Shown: positions 24,516 to 37,380, counted from the stretch's first letter. The stretch: 64,000 bases of DNA from Macrostomum hystrix (GCA_950097015.1 CATNEN010000001.1:9729001-9793000), one strand, 5' to 3'. Notes: a model not told the origin generated them from the sequence alone. Numbers and translations are program-made.

Positions 24516-24525
24516 TGCTAGACAA
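24131..24525 (+). mobile_element. tRNA-derived SINE, copy D, with target-site duplication
   Basis: Plus-oriented full copy inside serotonin receptor intron 2, antisense to the gene. Head GCAGAACGGTTAACGCG, B-box GAGTTCGATTCC, pure (ATT)n tail at about 24478-24513. TACTGTTAGACAA (24131-24143) and TACTGCTAGACAA (24513-24525) form a 13-bp duplication with one mismatch. Its right end is about 20 bp from the donor of exon 2. Confidence 0.9.
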
Positions 24526-24546
24526 AGAGCAGTCCATAGTACTCAC

Positions 24547-24655
24547 CCAGCCACCAAGACTTTGACAGCTCATTCAGAGCACTGATGGGCATGACGAGTG
24601 TTGCCACCATGAGGTCGGCCACAGCTAGGCTAAGTATTAGATAGTTGGACACGCT
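24547..24655 (-). CDS. 5-HT1-like serotonin receptor, exon 2 (TM2)
   Basis: 109-nt exon between a TTTCCAG acceptor and a GTGAGT donor. It encodes SVSNYLILSLAVADLMVATL and the rest of TM2 through SKSWWLG, where the Gly codon is split. SLAVADLMV with its Asp is the class A TM2 signature. It joins exon 1 after KNLQ and exon 3 at IHLCDLW, matching the aminergic receptor order without gaps. Confidence 0.93.
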
Positions 24656-24799
24656 CTGGAAATGAAACGAATTTTCTTCGAAATGGACGAGAAAAAAGGT
24701 TTTAAAACATGGTTTCACAACAAGAAAATGTAACATTTCGCGCTTCTTAGAAAGTGACAGACTACGCGTTCCATTCCTGTCCGATCAGCCTTACCCTCC

Positions 24800-25260
24800 C
24801 CTGGTCGTGTTAGTGTGTAAACAGCAGCTTTCAAAATACTTTAGCTTCGCCGGGTCAAACCAAGTTTTGGATGCGATCCGCTCCTGCCATTAACCTTTTA
24901 ACCTGAAATTATTGATTAAGCCATAGGCTATATAGTCCCACAGTCTATGTAGATGTTGCTAAGTATGGACTAGTAAGTACTGCATGCTCCTGACATATTT
25001 TCCCAAAAGATTAGATCAACGAGAATTTGTCAGTCTAATCTGGTTTAATAATTCATAATTATTCATTTTTGAGCATAATACGAGAGCCTATAATTCTCAA
25101 GGACTATTCGGCAAATTTTTCAATTCCATTCGATGTATGTCCTATAGGTCTAATCTTACTTGTGGTTAATTCTTTGGCCCTCATGACCTGGCCTGATACT
25201 CTTAATTCCTTCTTTTATACTGTCAATTTTTCTTCTGGCTTACTGGCGTGTTATTGACTA
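24800..25260. other. unique sequence in serotonin receptor intron 1
   Basis: Nothing supported between exon 2 and the CT-rich array. Confidence 0.5.
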
Positions 25261-25289
25261 TCAGTGTGCACCTCCTCTCTCTTTTTATC

Positions 25290-27893
25290 TCACTCCGCCA
25301 CTCTCTCCGTCTCCGTCTGTCCCTCACCGTCTCTCTCTCCGTCTCCGTCTGTCCCTCCGTCTCTCTCTCCGTCTCTCTGTCCCTCACCGTCTCTCTGTCC
25401 GTCTCTCTGTCCATCTCCCTCAATGTCTCTCTGTCCCTCACCGTCTCTATGTCCCTCACCGTCTCTCTGTTCGTCTCCCTCACCGTCTCTCTGTCCCTCA
25501 CCGTCTCTCTGTCCGTCTCCCTCTCCGTCTCTCTGTCCGTCTCCCTCACCGTCTCTCTGTCCCTCACCGTCTCTCTGTCCGTCTCCCTCTCCGTCTCTCT
25601 CTCCCTCTCCGTCTCTCTCTCCCTCTCCGTCTCCGTCTCTCTCTCCCTCTCCCTCTGTATCCCTCTCTCTCCGTCTCTCTCTCCCTCTCCGTCTCTCTCT
25701 CCCTCTCCGTCTCTCTCTCCCTCTCCGTCTCTCTCTCCCTCTCCGTCTCTCTCTCCCTCTCCGTCTCTCTCTCCCTCTCCGTCTCTCTCTCCCTCTCCGT
25801 CTCTCTCTCCCTCTCCGTCTCTCTCTCCCTCTCCGTCTCTCTCTCCCTCTCCGTCTCTCTCTCCCTCTCCGTCTCTCTCTCCCTCTCCGTCTCTCTCCCT
25901 CTGCGTCTCTCTCTCCCTCTCCGTCTCTCTCTCCCTCTCCGTCTCTCTCTCCCTCTCCGTCTCTCTCTCACTCTCCGTCTCTCTCTCCCTCTCCGTCTCT
26001 CTCTCCCTCTCCGTCTCTCTCTCCCTCTCCGTCTCTCTCTCCCTCTCCGTCTCTCTCTCCCTCTCCGTCTCTCTCTCCCTCTCCGTCTCTCTCTCCCTCT
26101 CCGTCTCTCTCTCCCTCTCCGTCTCCGTCTCTCTCTCCCTCTCCCTCTGTATCCCTCTCTCTCCGTCTTTATCTCCCTCTCCGTCTCTCTCTCCCTCTCC
26201 GTCTCTCTCTCCCTCTCCGTCTCTCTCTCTCCCTCTCCCTCTGTATCCCTCTCTCTCCGTCTTTATCTCCCTCTGCGTCTCTCTCTCCCTCTGCGTCTCT
26301 CTCTCCCTCTGCGTCTCTCTCTCCCTCTCCGTCTCCCTCCGTCTTTCTCTCCGTCTCCGTCTCTGTCTCCGTCTCCGTCTCCGTCTCCGTCTCCGTCTCC
26401 GTCTCCGTCTCCGTCTCCGTCTCCGTCTCCGTCTCCGTCTCCGTCTCCGTCTCCGTCTCCGTCTCCGTCTCCGTCTCCCTCTCTGCCTCTCCCTCTCCGT
26501 CTCTCTCTCCATCTCCGTCTCTCTCTCCCTCTCCGTCTCTCTCTCCCTCTCCGTCTCTCTCTCCCTCTCCGTCTCTCTCTCCCTCTCCGTCTCTCTCTCC
26601 CTCTCCGTCTCTCTCTCCCTCTCCGTCTCTCTCTCCCTCTGCGTCTCTCTCTCCCTCTCCGTCTCTCTCTCCCTCTCCGTCTCTCTCTCCCTCTCCGTCT
26701 CTCTCTCCCTCTCCGTCTCTCTCTCCCTCTCCGTCTCTCTCTCCCTCTCCGTCTCTCTCTCCCTCTCCGTCTCTCTCCCTCTCCGTCTCTCTCTCCCTCT
26801 CCGTCTCCGTCTCTCTCTCCCTCTCCCTCTGTATCCCTCTGTCTCCGTCTTTATCTCCCTCTCCGTCTCTCTCTCCCTCTCCGTCTCCCTCCGTCTTTCT
26901 CTCCGTCTCCGTCTCCGTCTCCGTCTCCGTCTCCGTCTCCGTCTCCGTCTCCGTCTCCGTCTCCGTCTCCGTCTCCGTCTCCGTCTCCGTCTCCGTCTCC
27001 GTCTCCCTCTCTGCCTCTCCCTCTCCGTCTCTCTCTCCATCTCCGTCTCTCTCTCCCTCTCCGTCTCTCTCTCCCTCTCCGTCTCTCTCTCCCTCTCCGT
27101 CTCTCTCTCCCTCTCCGTCTCTCTCTCCCTCTCCGTCTCTCTCTCCCTCTGCGTCTCTCTCTCCCTCTCCGTCTCTCTCTCCCTCTCCGTCTCTCTCTCC
27201 CTCTCCGTCTCTCTCTCCCTCTCCGTCTCTCTCTCCCTCTCCGTCTCTCTCTCCCTCTGCGTCTCTCTCTCCCTCTCCGTCTCCCTCCGTCTTTCTCTCC
27301 GTCTCCGTCTCCGTCTCCGTCTCCGTCTCCGTCTCCGTCTCCGTCTCCGTCTCCGTCTCCGTCTCCCTCTCTGCCTCTCCGTCTCCGTCTCTCTCTCCCT
27401 CTCCCTCTGTATCCCTCTCTCTCCGTCTTTATCTCCCTCTCCGTCTCTCTCTCCCTCTCCGTCTCTCTCTCCCTCTCCGTCTCTCTCTCCCTCTCCGTCT
27501 CTCTCTCCCTCTCCGTCTCTCTCTCCCTCTCCGTCTCTCTCTCCCTCTCCGTCTCTCTCTCCCTCTCCGTCTCCGTCTCTCTCTCCCTCTCCGTCTCTCT
27601 CTCCCTCTCCGTCTCTCTCTCCCTCTGCGTCTCTCTCTCCCTCTCCGTCTCTCTCTCCCTCTCCGTCTCTCTCTCCCTCTCCGTCTCTCTCTCCCTCTCC
27701 GTCTCTCTCTCCCTCTCCGTCTCTCTCTCCCTCTGCGTCTCTCTCTCCCTCTCAGTCTCCCTCCGTCTTTCTCTCCGTCTCCGTCTCCGTCTCCGTCTCC
27801 GTCTCCGTCTCCGTCTCCGTCTCCGTCTCCGTCTCCGTCTCCGTCTCCGTCTCCCTCTCTGCCTCTCCCTCTCCGTCTCTCTCTCCATCTCCT
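25290..27893. repeat. 2.6-kb CT-rich array: 18-bp units plus (GTCTCC)n blocks
   Basis: Two interleaved unit types. One is an 18-bp unit, CTCTCTCCCTCTCCGTCT in one register. The other is a pure (GTCTCC)n hexamer block, which occurs four times (about 26,350-26,480, 26,900-27,005, 27,300-27,365 and 27,775-27,855). Blocks of both types alternate in the same order, so larger segments were duplicated. All six frames are largely open only because the unit length is a multiple of 3 and lacks stops. Confidence 0.97.
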
Positions 27894-28960
27894 TCTCATA
27901 GTCTCCCATGACAGTATCCTTAATCTCTGACTTTCCCCATTGTCTTCCTCATCTAATATTTTCCTCTCAATCCCATCTGATCCTGAGCGGTCTTTTCCCC
28001 TTTGTCTGAACTTCAGTATGCTCAAAGTTTTGTTTTGCTTTATTATTATGAGAATTGATTTTCATCCTCAAAGCTGAATGATCCGATAGAGTCACAGGAT
28101 CAGATTTCATTGGCCCGATAGCTTTAGCCGTGCCAATCAAATTAGATTTCTCGATGCTAAAATTCATATTCTCAACGGGGCAGTTCTTAAGAGTCCAGCA
28201 ACTCAAGTATGAAACTTTCAAATAGGAAGTTAATTAACAAGAAGCCACTTCAAAATATGAGCCAGAGTTCATGCTTAAAAGACTAAACAACAAAATGACC
28301 GGTCGTTTTAGATCAACAATTTGTTTTAAAGAGATTCATATCACCATTCAGTGACTGCACACTCATTAGTCACCCAGTACATTAAAGTCATCTTGATCGC
28401 TGTTTTTAGGGATCATTTGCCCCTTCATGATTTAGCACTTCATGCAGCAGCATTCATTCATTCACCGTATCCACATACCTTCTCACTGCTACAGTTAGTC
28501 AGTAAGATTTCGAAAGTACAATGTCACGTTAAAAAATGGTAAAGAATAAAGAATTTTCTAATTATTTTTCCCACTATCATTTTTACTGTCTATCTAGCAG
28601 AAAAATTGTAGCAGTTCAAATTTTAGCTTTCCGTTTTTAGCATAAATTATGCAACAACAGGTGCTGCTGCTGCTGCTGCTGCTGCTGCGACTAGTAATAG
28701 TTTTCCTAAATTGATTTTGAAACTTATGCAGCCCGATTCCAGACATGAGTATGTAAACTGCACAATTATTTTGCAACGTTCAATTTTAATTTTATCCACT
28801 TCAATCTTAAATAGGGTCGAACTGATCCACAAGATGCTCAGAGCGGGGTAAGATGTTACTGTGTGAGGCCGTTAACATAAATTATTCAGATGATGAGACA
28901 TAAAAAAGAAGGAATCTGAGAACAGAGGGAGAGAATATAGGACAGGTGAGGCACTGTAGG
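27894..28960. other. unique intronic sequence with a short (GCT)n
   Basis: AT-rich intron sequence of the serotonin receptor. A (CTG)n run of about 9-10 units lies at 28661-28690. No gene supported. Confidence 0.55.
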
Positions 28961-28961
28961 A

Positions 28962-30300
28962 ATACTGAACTGAAGGAGAGGGGAACTGAAGGAGAGGGGA
29001 ACTGAAGGAGAGGGGAACTGAAGGAGAGGGGAACTGACGGAGAGGGGAACTGAAGGAGAAGGGAACTGACGGAGAGGGGAACTGAAGGTGAGGATAACTG
29101 AAGGAGATAGGAACTGAAGGAGATAGGAACTGAAGGTGAGGGGAACTGAAGGTGAGGGGAACTAAAAGAGAGGGGAACTGAAGGAGAGGGGAACTGAAGG
29201 TGAGGGGAACTAAAAGAGAGGGGAACTGAAGGAGAGGGGAACTGAAGGTGAGGGGAACTGAAGGAGAGGGGAACTGAAGGTGAGGGGAACTGAAGGAGAG
29301 AGGAACTGAAGGTGAGGGGAACTGAAGGAGAGGGGAACTGAAGGAGAGAGGAACTGAAGGTGAGGGGAACTGAAGGAGAGGGGAACTGAAGGAGAGGGGA
29401 ACTGAAGATGAGGGGAACTAAAAGAGAGGGGAACTGAAGGAGAGGGGAACTGAAGGTGAGGGGAACTGAAGGAGAGGGGAACTGAAGGTGAGGGGAACTG
29501 AAGGAGAGAGGAACTGAAGGTGAGGGGAACTGAAGGAGAGGGGAACTGAAGGAGAGAGGAACTGAAGGTGAGGGGAACTGAAGGAGAGGGGAACTAAAAG
29601 AGAGGGGAACTGAAGGAGAGGGGAACTGAAGGTGAGGGGAACTGAAGGTGAGGGGAACTGAAGGAGAGGGGAACTGAAGGAGAGGGGAACTGAAGGAGAG
29701 AGGAACTGAAGGTGAGGGGAACTGAAGGAGAGGGGAACTAAAAGAGAGGGGAACTGAAGGAGAGGGGAACTGAAGGTGAGGGGAACTGAAGGTGAGGGGA
29801 ACTGAAGGAGAGGGGAACTGAAGGAGAAGAGAACTGAAGGAGAAGAGAACTGAAGGAGAGGGGAACTGAAGGAGAGGGGAACTGAAGGAGAAGAGAACTG
29901 AAGGAGAAGAGAACTGAAGGAGAGGGGAACTGAAGGAGAGGGGAACTGAAGGAGAGGGGAACTGAGGGTGAGGGGAACTGAAAGAGAGGAGAACTGTAAT
30001 GAGAGGGGAACTGACGGAGAGGGGAACTGAAGGAGAGGGGAACTGAAGGAGAGGGGAACTGAAGGAGAGGGGAACTGAAGGAGAGGGGAACTGAAGGAGA
30101 GGAGAACTGAAGGAGAGGAGAACTGAAGGAGAGGGGAACTGAAGGAGAGGGGAACTGAAGGAGAGGGGAACTGAAGGAGAAGAGAACTGAAGGAGAGGGG
30201 AACTGAAGGAGAGGGGAACTGAAGGAGAGGGGAACTGAAGGAGAGGGGAACTGAAGGAGAGGGGAACAGAAGGAGAGGAGAACTGTAATGAGAGGGGAAG
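28962..30300. repeat. 16-bp purine-rich minisatellite
   Basis: About 84 units of GAAGGAGAGGGGAACT, with GTGAGGGG, AAAAGAGAG and AGAAGAG variants. Variant runs repeat in the same order at about 29,180-29,400 and 29,410-29,600, again indicating block duplication. Confidence 0.95.
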
Positions 30301-30935
30301 ATGCAGATTATTGAGGAGGCTTACAAAGTTTTAGAGAACATAAGTCTTAAAAATTCTTTAAAATTCCCACCTTGCCTAGACGGCAGGTTGAAAAGAATTT
30401 CGCTTTAAGAAGATTGGAAAAAAACGTGTTAAAATTTCCAAAGAAAGAGTTTACCCTCCCACGATTTTTCATTTCCTGACTATTCCGAACTTTAAACTAT
30501 GCTTCCTTCTATAATGTCTTTTTACTGATTAGGAAAGAATTAAGCCTAGAGATTAAAGGGAGATTAATTTCTATGCGACTCCATGGAGGAGATGAGGGAC
30601 TCAGCAGTTAGCCCCCATGTTAGCCCCCGGGCCACAAGCTTGAGCGAATTGACCTCGGCCTTGCCGAATGAGAACTGTGAACTGGGATCCGGAAGAATGT
30701 TGCTAGGAGCCCGGGCAGTGGACACTGGACAGGCTGACAAACGGCTGGTCAAGGCGGAGGGCTGTGTGTGCGAGCTGAGCTGTGGCAATAAAATTCAATC
30801 CCTGATTAATTTTGTCTGCCGGCTTTTTGGGATGAACTTACAGCCAGCTGAAAATCTCTGCTTCTTCAGACTCCGGGGAAGTGCTTTAGATTTTTTATGT
30901 AGCGCCTACTTTCTGTCAGAACTGAAGGCCAAACT
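30301..30935. other. unique intronic sequence
   Basis: Serotonin receptor intron 1. A 150-codon open frame starts at 30583 and runs into the next array. It has no recognisable domain and I do not annotate it as a gene. Confidence 0.5.
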
Positions 30936-31470
30936 GAATACAGACTGTTACAGACTAGTTCAGAATGTTATTGCTGAGTTCCAGCTGACTACAGACTGTT
31001 ACAGACTAGTTCAGAATGTTATTGCTGAGTTCTAGCTGACTACAGACTGTTACAGACTAGTTCAGAATGTTATTGCTGAGTTCTAGCTGACTACAGACTG
31101 TTACAGACTAGTTCAGAATGTCATAACTGAGTTCTAGCTGACTACAGACTGTTACAGACAAGTTCAGAATGTTATTGCTGAGTTCTAGCTGACTACAGAC
31201 TGTTACAGACTAGTTCAGAATGTTATAACTGAGTTCTAGCTGACTACAGACTGTTACAGACAAGTTCAGAATGTCATAACTGAGTTCTAGCTGACTACAG
31301 ACAGTTACAGACAAGTTCAGAATGTCATAACTGAGTTCTAGCTGACTACAGACAGTTACAGACTAGTTCAGAATGTTATTGCTGAGTTCTAGCTGACTAC
31401 AGAATGTTACAGACTAGTTCAGAATGTTATTGCTGAGTTCTAGCTGACTACAGACTGTTACAGACTAGTT
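30936..31470. repeat. 51-bp minisatellite
   Basis: About ten units of 51 bp containing CTGACTACAGACTGTTACAG and TTCAGAATGTTATTGCTGAG. Variants ATAACTGAG and ACAGACAAG alternate. Confidence 0.93.
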
Positions 31471-32020
31471 CATAAACCATTAAACACTGCGAATAGCTTG
31501 TCGGCGCGAGTTTTGTCAACTAAAAGGAAGAAAATTTCCCATGAACAAGAAGTCCCCAGTTTTTTTTGTTCACGCAAACTTGAGTAGGAGAAGAGAAGCA
31601 AATAATACTTTTTTTACATTCCAAGAACAAAAAAGTTCTAGCGGAGGAATTCGCGCCAACATCTGTGAGTGTTTGGCGTGCATATTTTAGGACACTGAAT
31701 GCAACTAAGCTTCGTTGGGAGGCAAATTTAGAAGAAGAAAAAAAAAAGAAGACAGATGCAGACTCACGCAATGCACACATGCCCGCGCCATTAGAACAAC
31801 CCAGCGCTAATTTCTGCGGCATTATTAACAGGCTAACTTATCTGATTACAAAGTTAAGTTTGCTTCCATCGGAATTGAGTCTGAGGAGAGTATCATGAGC
31901 AAACAGCACTGTGTGTGCCCAGGAAATTTTTGTTTCGCTAAAATATCGCTCTAGCCGTGCACTGCCTGATCCGCTACTTTGTTACTTGGTATGAAATGAA
32001 ATAAGGAAACTGATAAGGAT
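31471..32020. other. unique intronic sequence
   Basis: Serotonin receptor intron 1; no element or gene supported. Confidence 0.5.
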
Positions 32021-32021
32021 C

Positions 32022-33788
32022 AAAGTACCTAAAGGATTAAAGGACCTGAAGGATTGATTAACCTGAAGGATTGAAGGACCTGAAGGATTGATTAACCTGA
32101 AGGATTGAAGGACCTGAAGGATTGATGGACCTGAAGGATTAAAGGACCTGAAGGATTGATGGACCTGAAGGATTAAAGGAAGTGAAGGATTTAAATGACC
32201 TAAAAGATTGATGGACCTGAAGGATTGAAGGACCTGATGGATTGAAGGATCTGAAGGATTAAAGGACCTGAAGGATTGATGGACCTGAAGGATTAAAGGA
32301 CCTGAAGGATTGATGGACCTGAAGGATTAAAGGACCTGAAGGATTGATGGACCTGAAGGATTGATGGACCTGATGGATTGAAGGATCTGAAGGATTAAAG
32401 GACCTGAAGGATTGATGGACCTGAAGGATTAAAGGACCTGAAGGATTGATGGACCTGAAGGATTAAAGGACCTGAAGGATTGATGGACCTGAAGGATTGA
32501 TGGACCTGAAGGATTGATGGACCTGAAGGATTGAAGGACCTGATGGATTGAAGGATCTGAAGGATTAAAGGACCTGAAGGATTGATGGACCTGAAGGATT
32601 AAAGGACCTGAAGGATTGATGGACCTGAAGGATTGATGGACCTGAAAGATTGATGGACCTGAAGGATTGAAGGACCTAAAGGATTAAAGGACCTGAAGGA
32701 TTGATGGACCTGAAGGATTAAAGGAAGTGAAGGATTTAAATGACCTAAAAGATTGATGGACCTGAAGGATTGAAGGACCTGAAGGATTGAAGGACCCGAT
32801 GGATTGAAGGACCTGAAGGATTGAAGGACCTGATGGATTGAAGGACCTGATGGATTGAAGAACCCGATGGATTGAAGGACCGGAAGGATTGAAGGATCTG
32901 AAGGATTGAAGGACCTGAAGGATTGAAGGACCTGATGGATTGAAGGACCTGAAGGATTGAAGGACCGGAAGGATTGAAGGACCCGATGGATTGAAGGACC
33001 TGATGGATTGAAGGACCTGATGGATTGAAGGACCGGAAGGATTGAAGGACCTGATGGATTGAAGGACCGGAAGGATTGAAGGACCTGAAGGATTGAAGGA
33101 CCTGAAGGATTGAAGGACCTGATGGATTGAAGGACCGGAAGGATTGAAGGACCTGATGGATTGAAGGACCTGATGGATTGAAGGACCCGATGGATTGAAG
33201 GACCGGAAGGATTGAAGGACCGGAAGGATTGAAGGACCCGATGGATTGAAGGACCGGAAGGATTGAAGGACCGGAAGGATTGAAGGACCCGATGGATTGA
33301 AGGACCTGATGGATTGAAGGACCTGATGGATTGAAGGACCGGAAGGATTGAAGGACCTGATGGATTGAAGGACCGGAAGGATTGAAGGACCGGAAGGATT
33401 GAAGGACCTGAAGGATTGAAGGACCTGAAGGATTGAAGGACCTGATGGATTGAAGGACCTGATGGATTGAAGGACCTGATGGATTGAAGGACCTGATGGA
33501 TTGAAGGACCCGATGGATTGAAGGACCGGAAGGATTGAAGGACCTGATGGATTGAAGGACCGGAAGGATTGAAGGACCTGAAGGATTGATGGACCTGAAG
33601 AATTGATGGACCTGAGGGATTGAAGAGACTGAAGTGACTGAAGGGACTGAAGGATTGATGGACCTGAAGGGACTGGAGGGACTGAAGTGACTGGAGGGAC
33701 TGAAGGGATTGATGGAACTGAAGGGACTGAAGGGACTGAAGGGACTGAAGGGACTGAAGGGACTGAAGGGACTGAAGGGACTTAAGTA
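32022..33788. repeat. 17-bp minisatellite
   Basis: About 100 units of ACCTGAAGGATTGAAGG. GATTGATGG and GATTAAAGG units dominate on the left; GACCGGAAGG and GACCCGATGG units on the right. The last 180 bp switch to a shorter GGGACTGAA 9-10-bp unit. Confidence 0.95.
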
Positions 33789-34486
33789 AATGACTGCTGC
33801 GTTAGATTATTTTAAATGCACACGTTTCACCAAAAAAGCATGTTCCCGCGCTAAAAAAATAGATAAAATTTTATCAGCCTCTACCGCAGCACTTTATCCA
33901 TCAAGCTTTGACCTTTGTTATATTCAACAAAAGGACAACTAGCTTCATTTCACCTGTCAAACTGAATTTAGGAATAATTTGTTTCCTTGATTAGGCAAAC
34001 TTTCTTGTGCCATTTTCTTAAAGAAAGATTATGTCGGGGAAAATAGCCAAGGTTAGGATAACATACATAACATAAAGAAGTACAAATGTAAGTTCAATTT
34101 ACTAAAATCCAAGTAAAGTACGCCGTACGATGTGGAATGTACTCAACGAAGTAATTAACTTCTACTTCTTTAAGAATTGTTTCGCCGAAGCTAGCAATGT
34201 ACATGAAATAGAAGAATATGTGTTAACATCTGCCCCGACTTTCTCATTGTCAGTGCATGGCAGCGTATAACAGTCTCTTGACTCAACCTTGGGTTCTAGG
34301 CACAAAGACCCAGTTTTGTGACAAACTCTATGCTATGCAGTCGTTTCCAAAAAAAGTTTTTTTTCTGACGCATTAAATCATTTTTTTCTCCTAAAAAAGA
34401 GATCTCCGGTCGATGAGAAAATTCTGGGGTGCAGTTGTACTCTATACCTACTCGTGTCAGCTGTGCCCATATTATTGCTCCCGTGA
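33789..34486. other. unique intronic sequence
   Basis: Serotonin receptor intron 1. A short SINE-like fragment (CATCTGCCCCGACTTTCTCA) lies near 34,228-34,250. Nothing else supported. Confidence 0.5.
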
Positions 34487-34654
34487 ATGATATTCTATTG
34501 CCTCCACAGCCCATGGACTGAATTACTGTACACAGCTTTTGAAGGAGTATGCGCCAAACTGGCGGCAGTCAATGTATTTTTTGGTTTCGCTTACGATTGG
34601 ACAAGGCGACGCGTGTTTTTCAAATACCAAAATTTTTTCAGTAATTTACTAAAT

Positions 34655-35640
34655 ATTCAACTAATGGCCATGAAAATCCAGAACATCGGGCTGAAATTTT
34701 CCGTACAATCCGATGCAACAACTTCCAGAATCCCAAACATCGGCATCGTCGAGATATTCAACAATATCTACGGCTGCTGCCACTACGGCTGCTGCCACTA
34801 CGGCTGCTGCCACTACGGCTCCTGCCACTACGGCTGCTGCCACTACGGCTGCTGCCACTACGGCAGCTGCCACTACGGCTGCTGCCACTACGGCTGCTGC
34901 CACTACGGCTGCTGCCACTACGGCTGCTGCCACTACGGCAGCTGCCACTACGGCTGCTGCCACTACGGCTGCTGCCACTACGGCTGCTGCCACTACGGCT
35001 GCTGCCACTACGGCTGCTGCCACTACGGTTGCTGCCACTACGGTTGCTGCCACTACGGTTGCTGCCACTACGGTTGCTGCCACTACGGCTGCTGCCACTA
35101 CGGCTGCTGCCACTACGGCTGCTGCCACTACGGCTCCTGCCACTACGGCTGCTGCCACTACCGTTGCTGCCACTACGGCTGCTGCCACTACGGCTGCTGC
35201 CACTACGGCTGCTGCCACTACGGCTCCTGCCACTACGGCTGCTGCCACTACGGCTCCTGCCACTATGGCTGCTGCCACTACGGCTGCTGCCACTACGGCT
35301 CCTGCCACTACGGCTGCTGCCACTACGGTTGCTGCCACTACGGCTCCTGCCACTACGGCTGCTGCCACTACGGCTCCTGCCACTACGGCTGCTGCCACTA
35401 CGGCTGCTGCCACTACGGCAGCTGCCACTACGGCTGCTGCCACTACGGCTGCTGCCACTACGGCTGCTGGCACGACGTTGCTTAATAGGGGAACGATAAC
35501 GTTTATAGCTTCCACACCTGAGCCTACAACAGCGACTAGTAATGAATCGTACATTATAAGTTTGGGTATGTTTTTCACATAAAATTTTACGATTTAGTCC
35601 TAATCTCGAGCGTAGATTTTCACTTGAGATAGCTCGGCGT
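34655..35640 (+). pseudogene. displaced copy of the iGluR repeat exon inside the serotonin receptor intron
   Basis: A 15-bp array (GCTGCTGCCACTACG, about 34,770-35,475) followed by about 165 bp nearly identical to 44,517-44,685, that is the 3' end of iGluR exon 1, its GTATGT donor and the start of its intron. The shared protein end is TTLLNRG, then FIASTPEPTT and TSNESYIISL. No signal peptide, downstream exon or other iGluR part is present. The 110 bp left of the array (34,660-34,770) instead resemble 54,745-54,870. An Ala/Thr open frame (34713-35582) survives through it on the plus strand, antisense to the host gene. Confidence 0.75.
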
Positions 35641-36067
35641 CGTGTCTGGTGGCAAAACAACCAATTTTAGCATAACTGTTGGTGGTTATACTACCAATTA
35701 TATTAGTGAGCACATATGATTGGCAATAGAGGTTGCTACAGAGAAATGTTAGCTGTCCTATCAAGTCACCAGGGTCTTCGACAAAGATCGCTGAATATGA
35801 TGTCGGTAAAAATAGAATATTCTTTCTATATTGGGATTCAATACATTTATTCAAGCAATTCAGTAAAGTATCGCGTGTCGCACGTGCAAGCTGGATTGTA
35901 CGAGCCCGTATTTTATTACTGATTTTATTGCTGTACAGTCCTCTAAGGTAAGGAACAATAAAACATTTCTTGACTAACACTGTGTGTGTGCTTAGGTCAG
36001 TAAGCACCATGCGGGAAATAATATATTCAATTTAATGAAATAGACAGCAGCACTACGACAGCAAACT

Positions 36068-37380
36068 TTAGACGGTAGATTGGGATAGGGAGACGGTAGA
36101 TTGGGATAGGGAGATGGTAGATTGGGATAGGGAGACGGTAGATTGGGATAGGGAGATGGTAGATTGGGATTGGGAGATGGTAGATTGGGATAGGGAGATG
36201 GTAGATTGGGATAGGGAGACGGTAGATTGGGATTGGGAGATGGTAGATTGGGATTGGGAGACGGTAGATTAGGATTGGGAGATGGTAGATTGGGATTGGG
36301 AGATGGTAGATTGGGATAGGGAGATGGTAGATTGGGATAGGGAGATGGTAGATTGGGATAGGGAGATGGTAGATTGGGATATGGAGATGGTAGATTGGGA
36401 TAGGGAGATGGTAGATTGGGATAGGGAGATGGTAGATTGGGATAGGGAGATGGTAGATTGGGATAGGGAGATGGTAGATTGGGATAGGGAGACGGTAGAT
36501 TGGGATTGGGAGACGGTAGATTGGGATTGGAAGATGGTAGATTGGGATTGGGAGATGGTAGATTGGGATAGGGAGATGGTAGATTGGGATAGGGAGATGG
36601 TAGATTGGGATTGGGAGATGTTAGATTGGGATAGGGAGATGGTAGATTGGGATAGGGAGATGGTAGATTGGGATAGGGAGATGGTAGATTGGGATAGGGA
36701 GATGGTAGATTGGGATATGGAGATGGTAGATTGGGATAGGGAGATGGTAGATTGGGATAGGGAGATGGTAGATTGGGATAGGGAGATGGTAGATTGGGAT
36801 AGGGAGATGGTAGATTGGGATATGGAGATGGTAGATTGGGATAGGGAGATGGTAGATTGGGATAGGGAGATGGTAGATTGGGATAGGGAGATGGTAGATT
36901 GGGATAGGGAGATGGTAGATTGGGATAGGGAGATGGTAGATTGGGATTGGGAGATGGTAGATTGGGATAGGGAGATGGTAGATTGGGATAGGGAGATGGT
37001 AGATTGGGATAGGGAGATGGTAGATTGGGATAGGGAGATGGTAGATTGGGATAGGGAGTTGGTAGATTGGGATTGGGAGATGGTAGATTGGGATTGGGAG
37101 ATGGTAGATTGGGATAGGGAGTTGGTAGATTGGGATTGGGAGATGGTAGATTGGGATTGGGAGACGGTAGATTAGGATTGGGAGATGGTAGATTGGGATA
37201 GGGAGATGGTAGATTGGGATAGGGAGATGGTAGATTGGGATAGGGAGATGGTAGATTGGGATAGGGAGACGGTAGATTGGGATTGGGAGACGGTAGATTG
37301 GGATTGGAAGATGGTAGATTGGGATAGGGAGATGGTAGATTGGGATAGGGAGATGGTAGACTGGGATTGGAAGATAGGAT
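36068..37380. repeat. 21-bp minisatellite
   Basis: About 62 units of GGGAGATGGTAGATTGGGAT plus A or T. Unit length is 7 codons, which explains the long open frames on both strands. Confidence 0.96.

Noticed and set aside
24131-24525. True tRNA gene at the SINE heads
   Set aside because: A- and B-box words are present, but the anticodon and acceptor stems do not pair as a tRNA and the same 370-bp body follows each time, so these are SINEs.
25223-27930. Very long open frames (up to 888 codons) on both strands
   Set aside because: They are low-complexity translations of a CT-rich array whose unit is a multiple of 3 without stops; no start context or non-repeat sequence supports a gene.
30583-31035. 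150-codon open frame
   Set aside because: The first half is unique but without recognisable features, and the second half is the 51-bp array; it sits antisense in a large intron.
34487-35660. Overlapping 290-330-codon frames in three or more frames
   Set aside because: 15-bp repeat translations. Only the end that matches iGluR exon 1 is meaningful, and it is annotated as a displaced copy.
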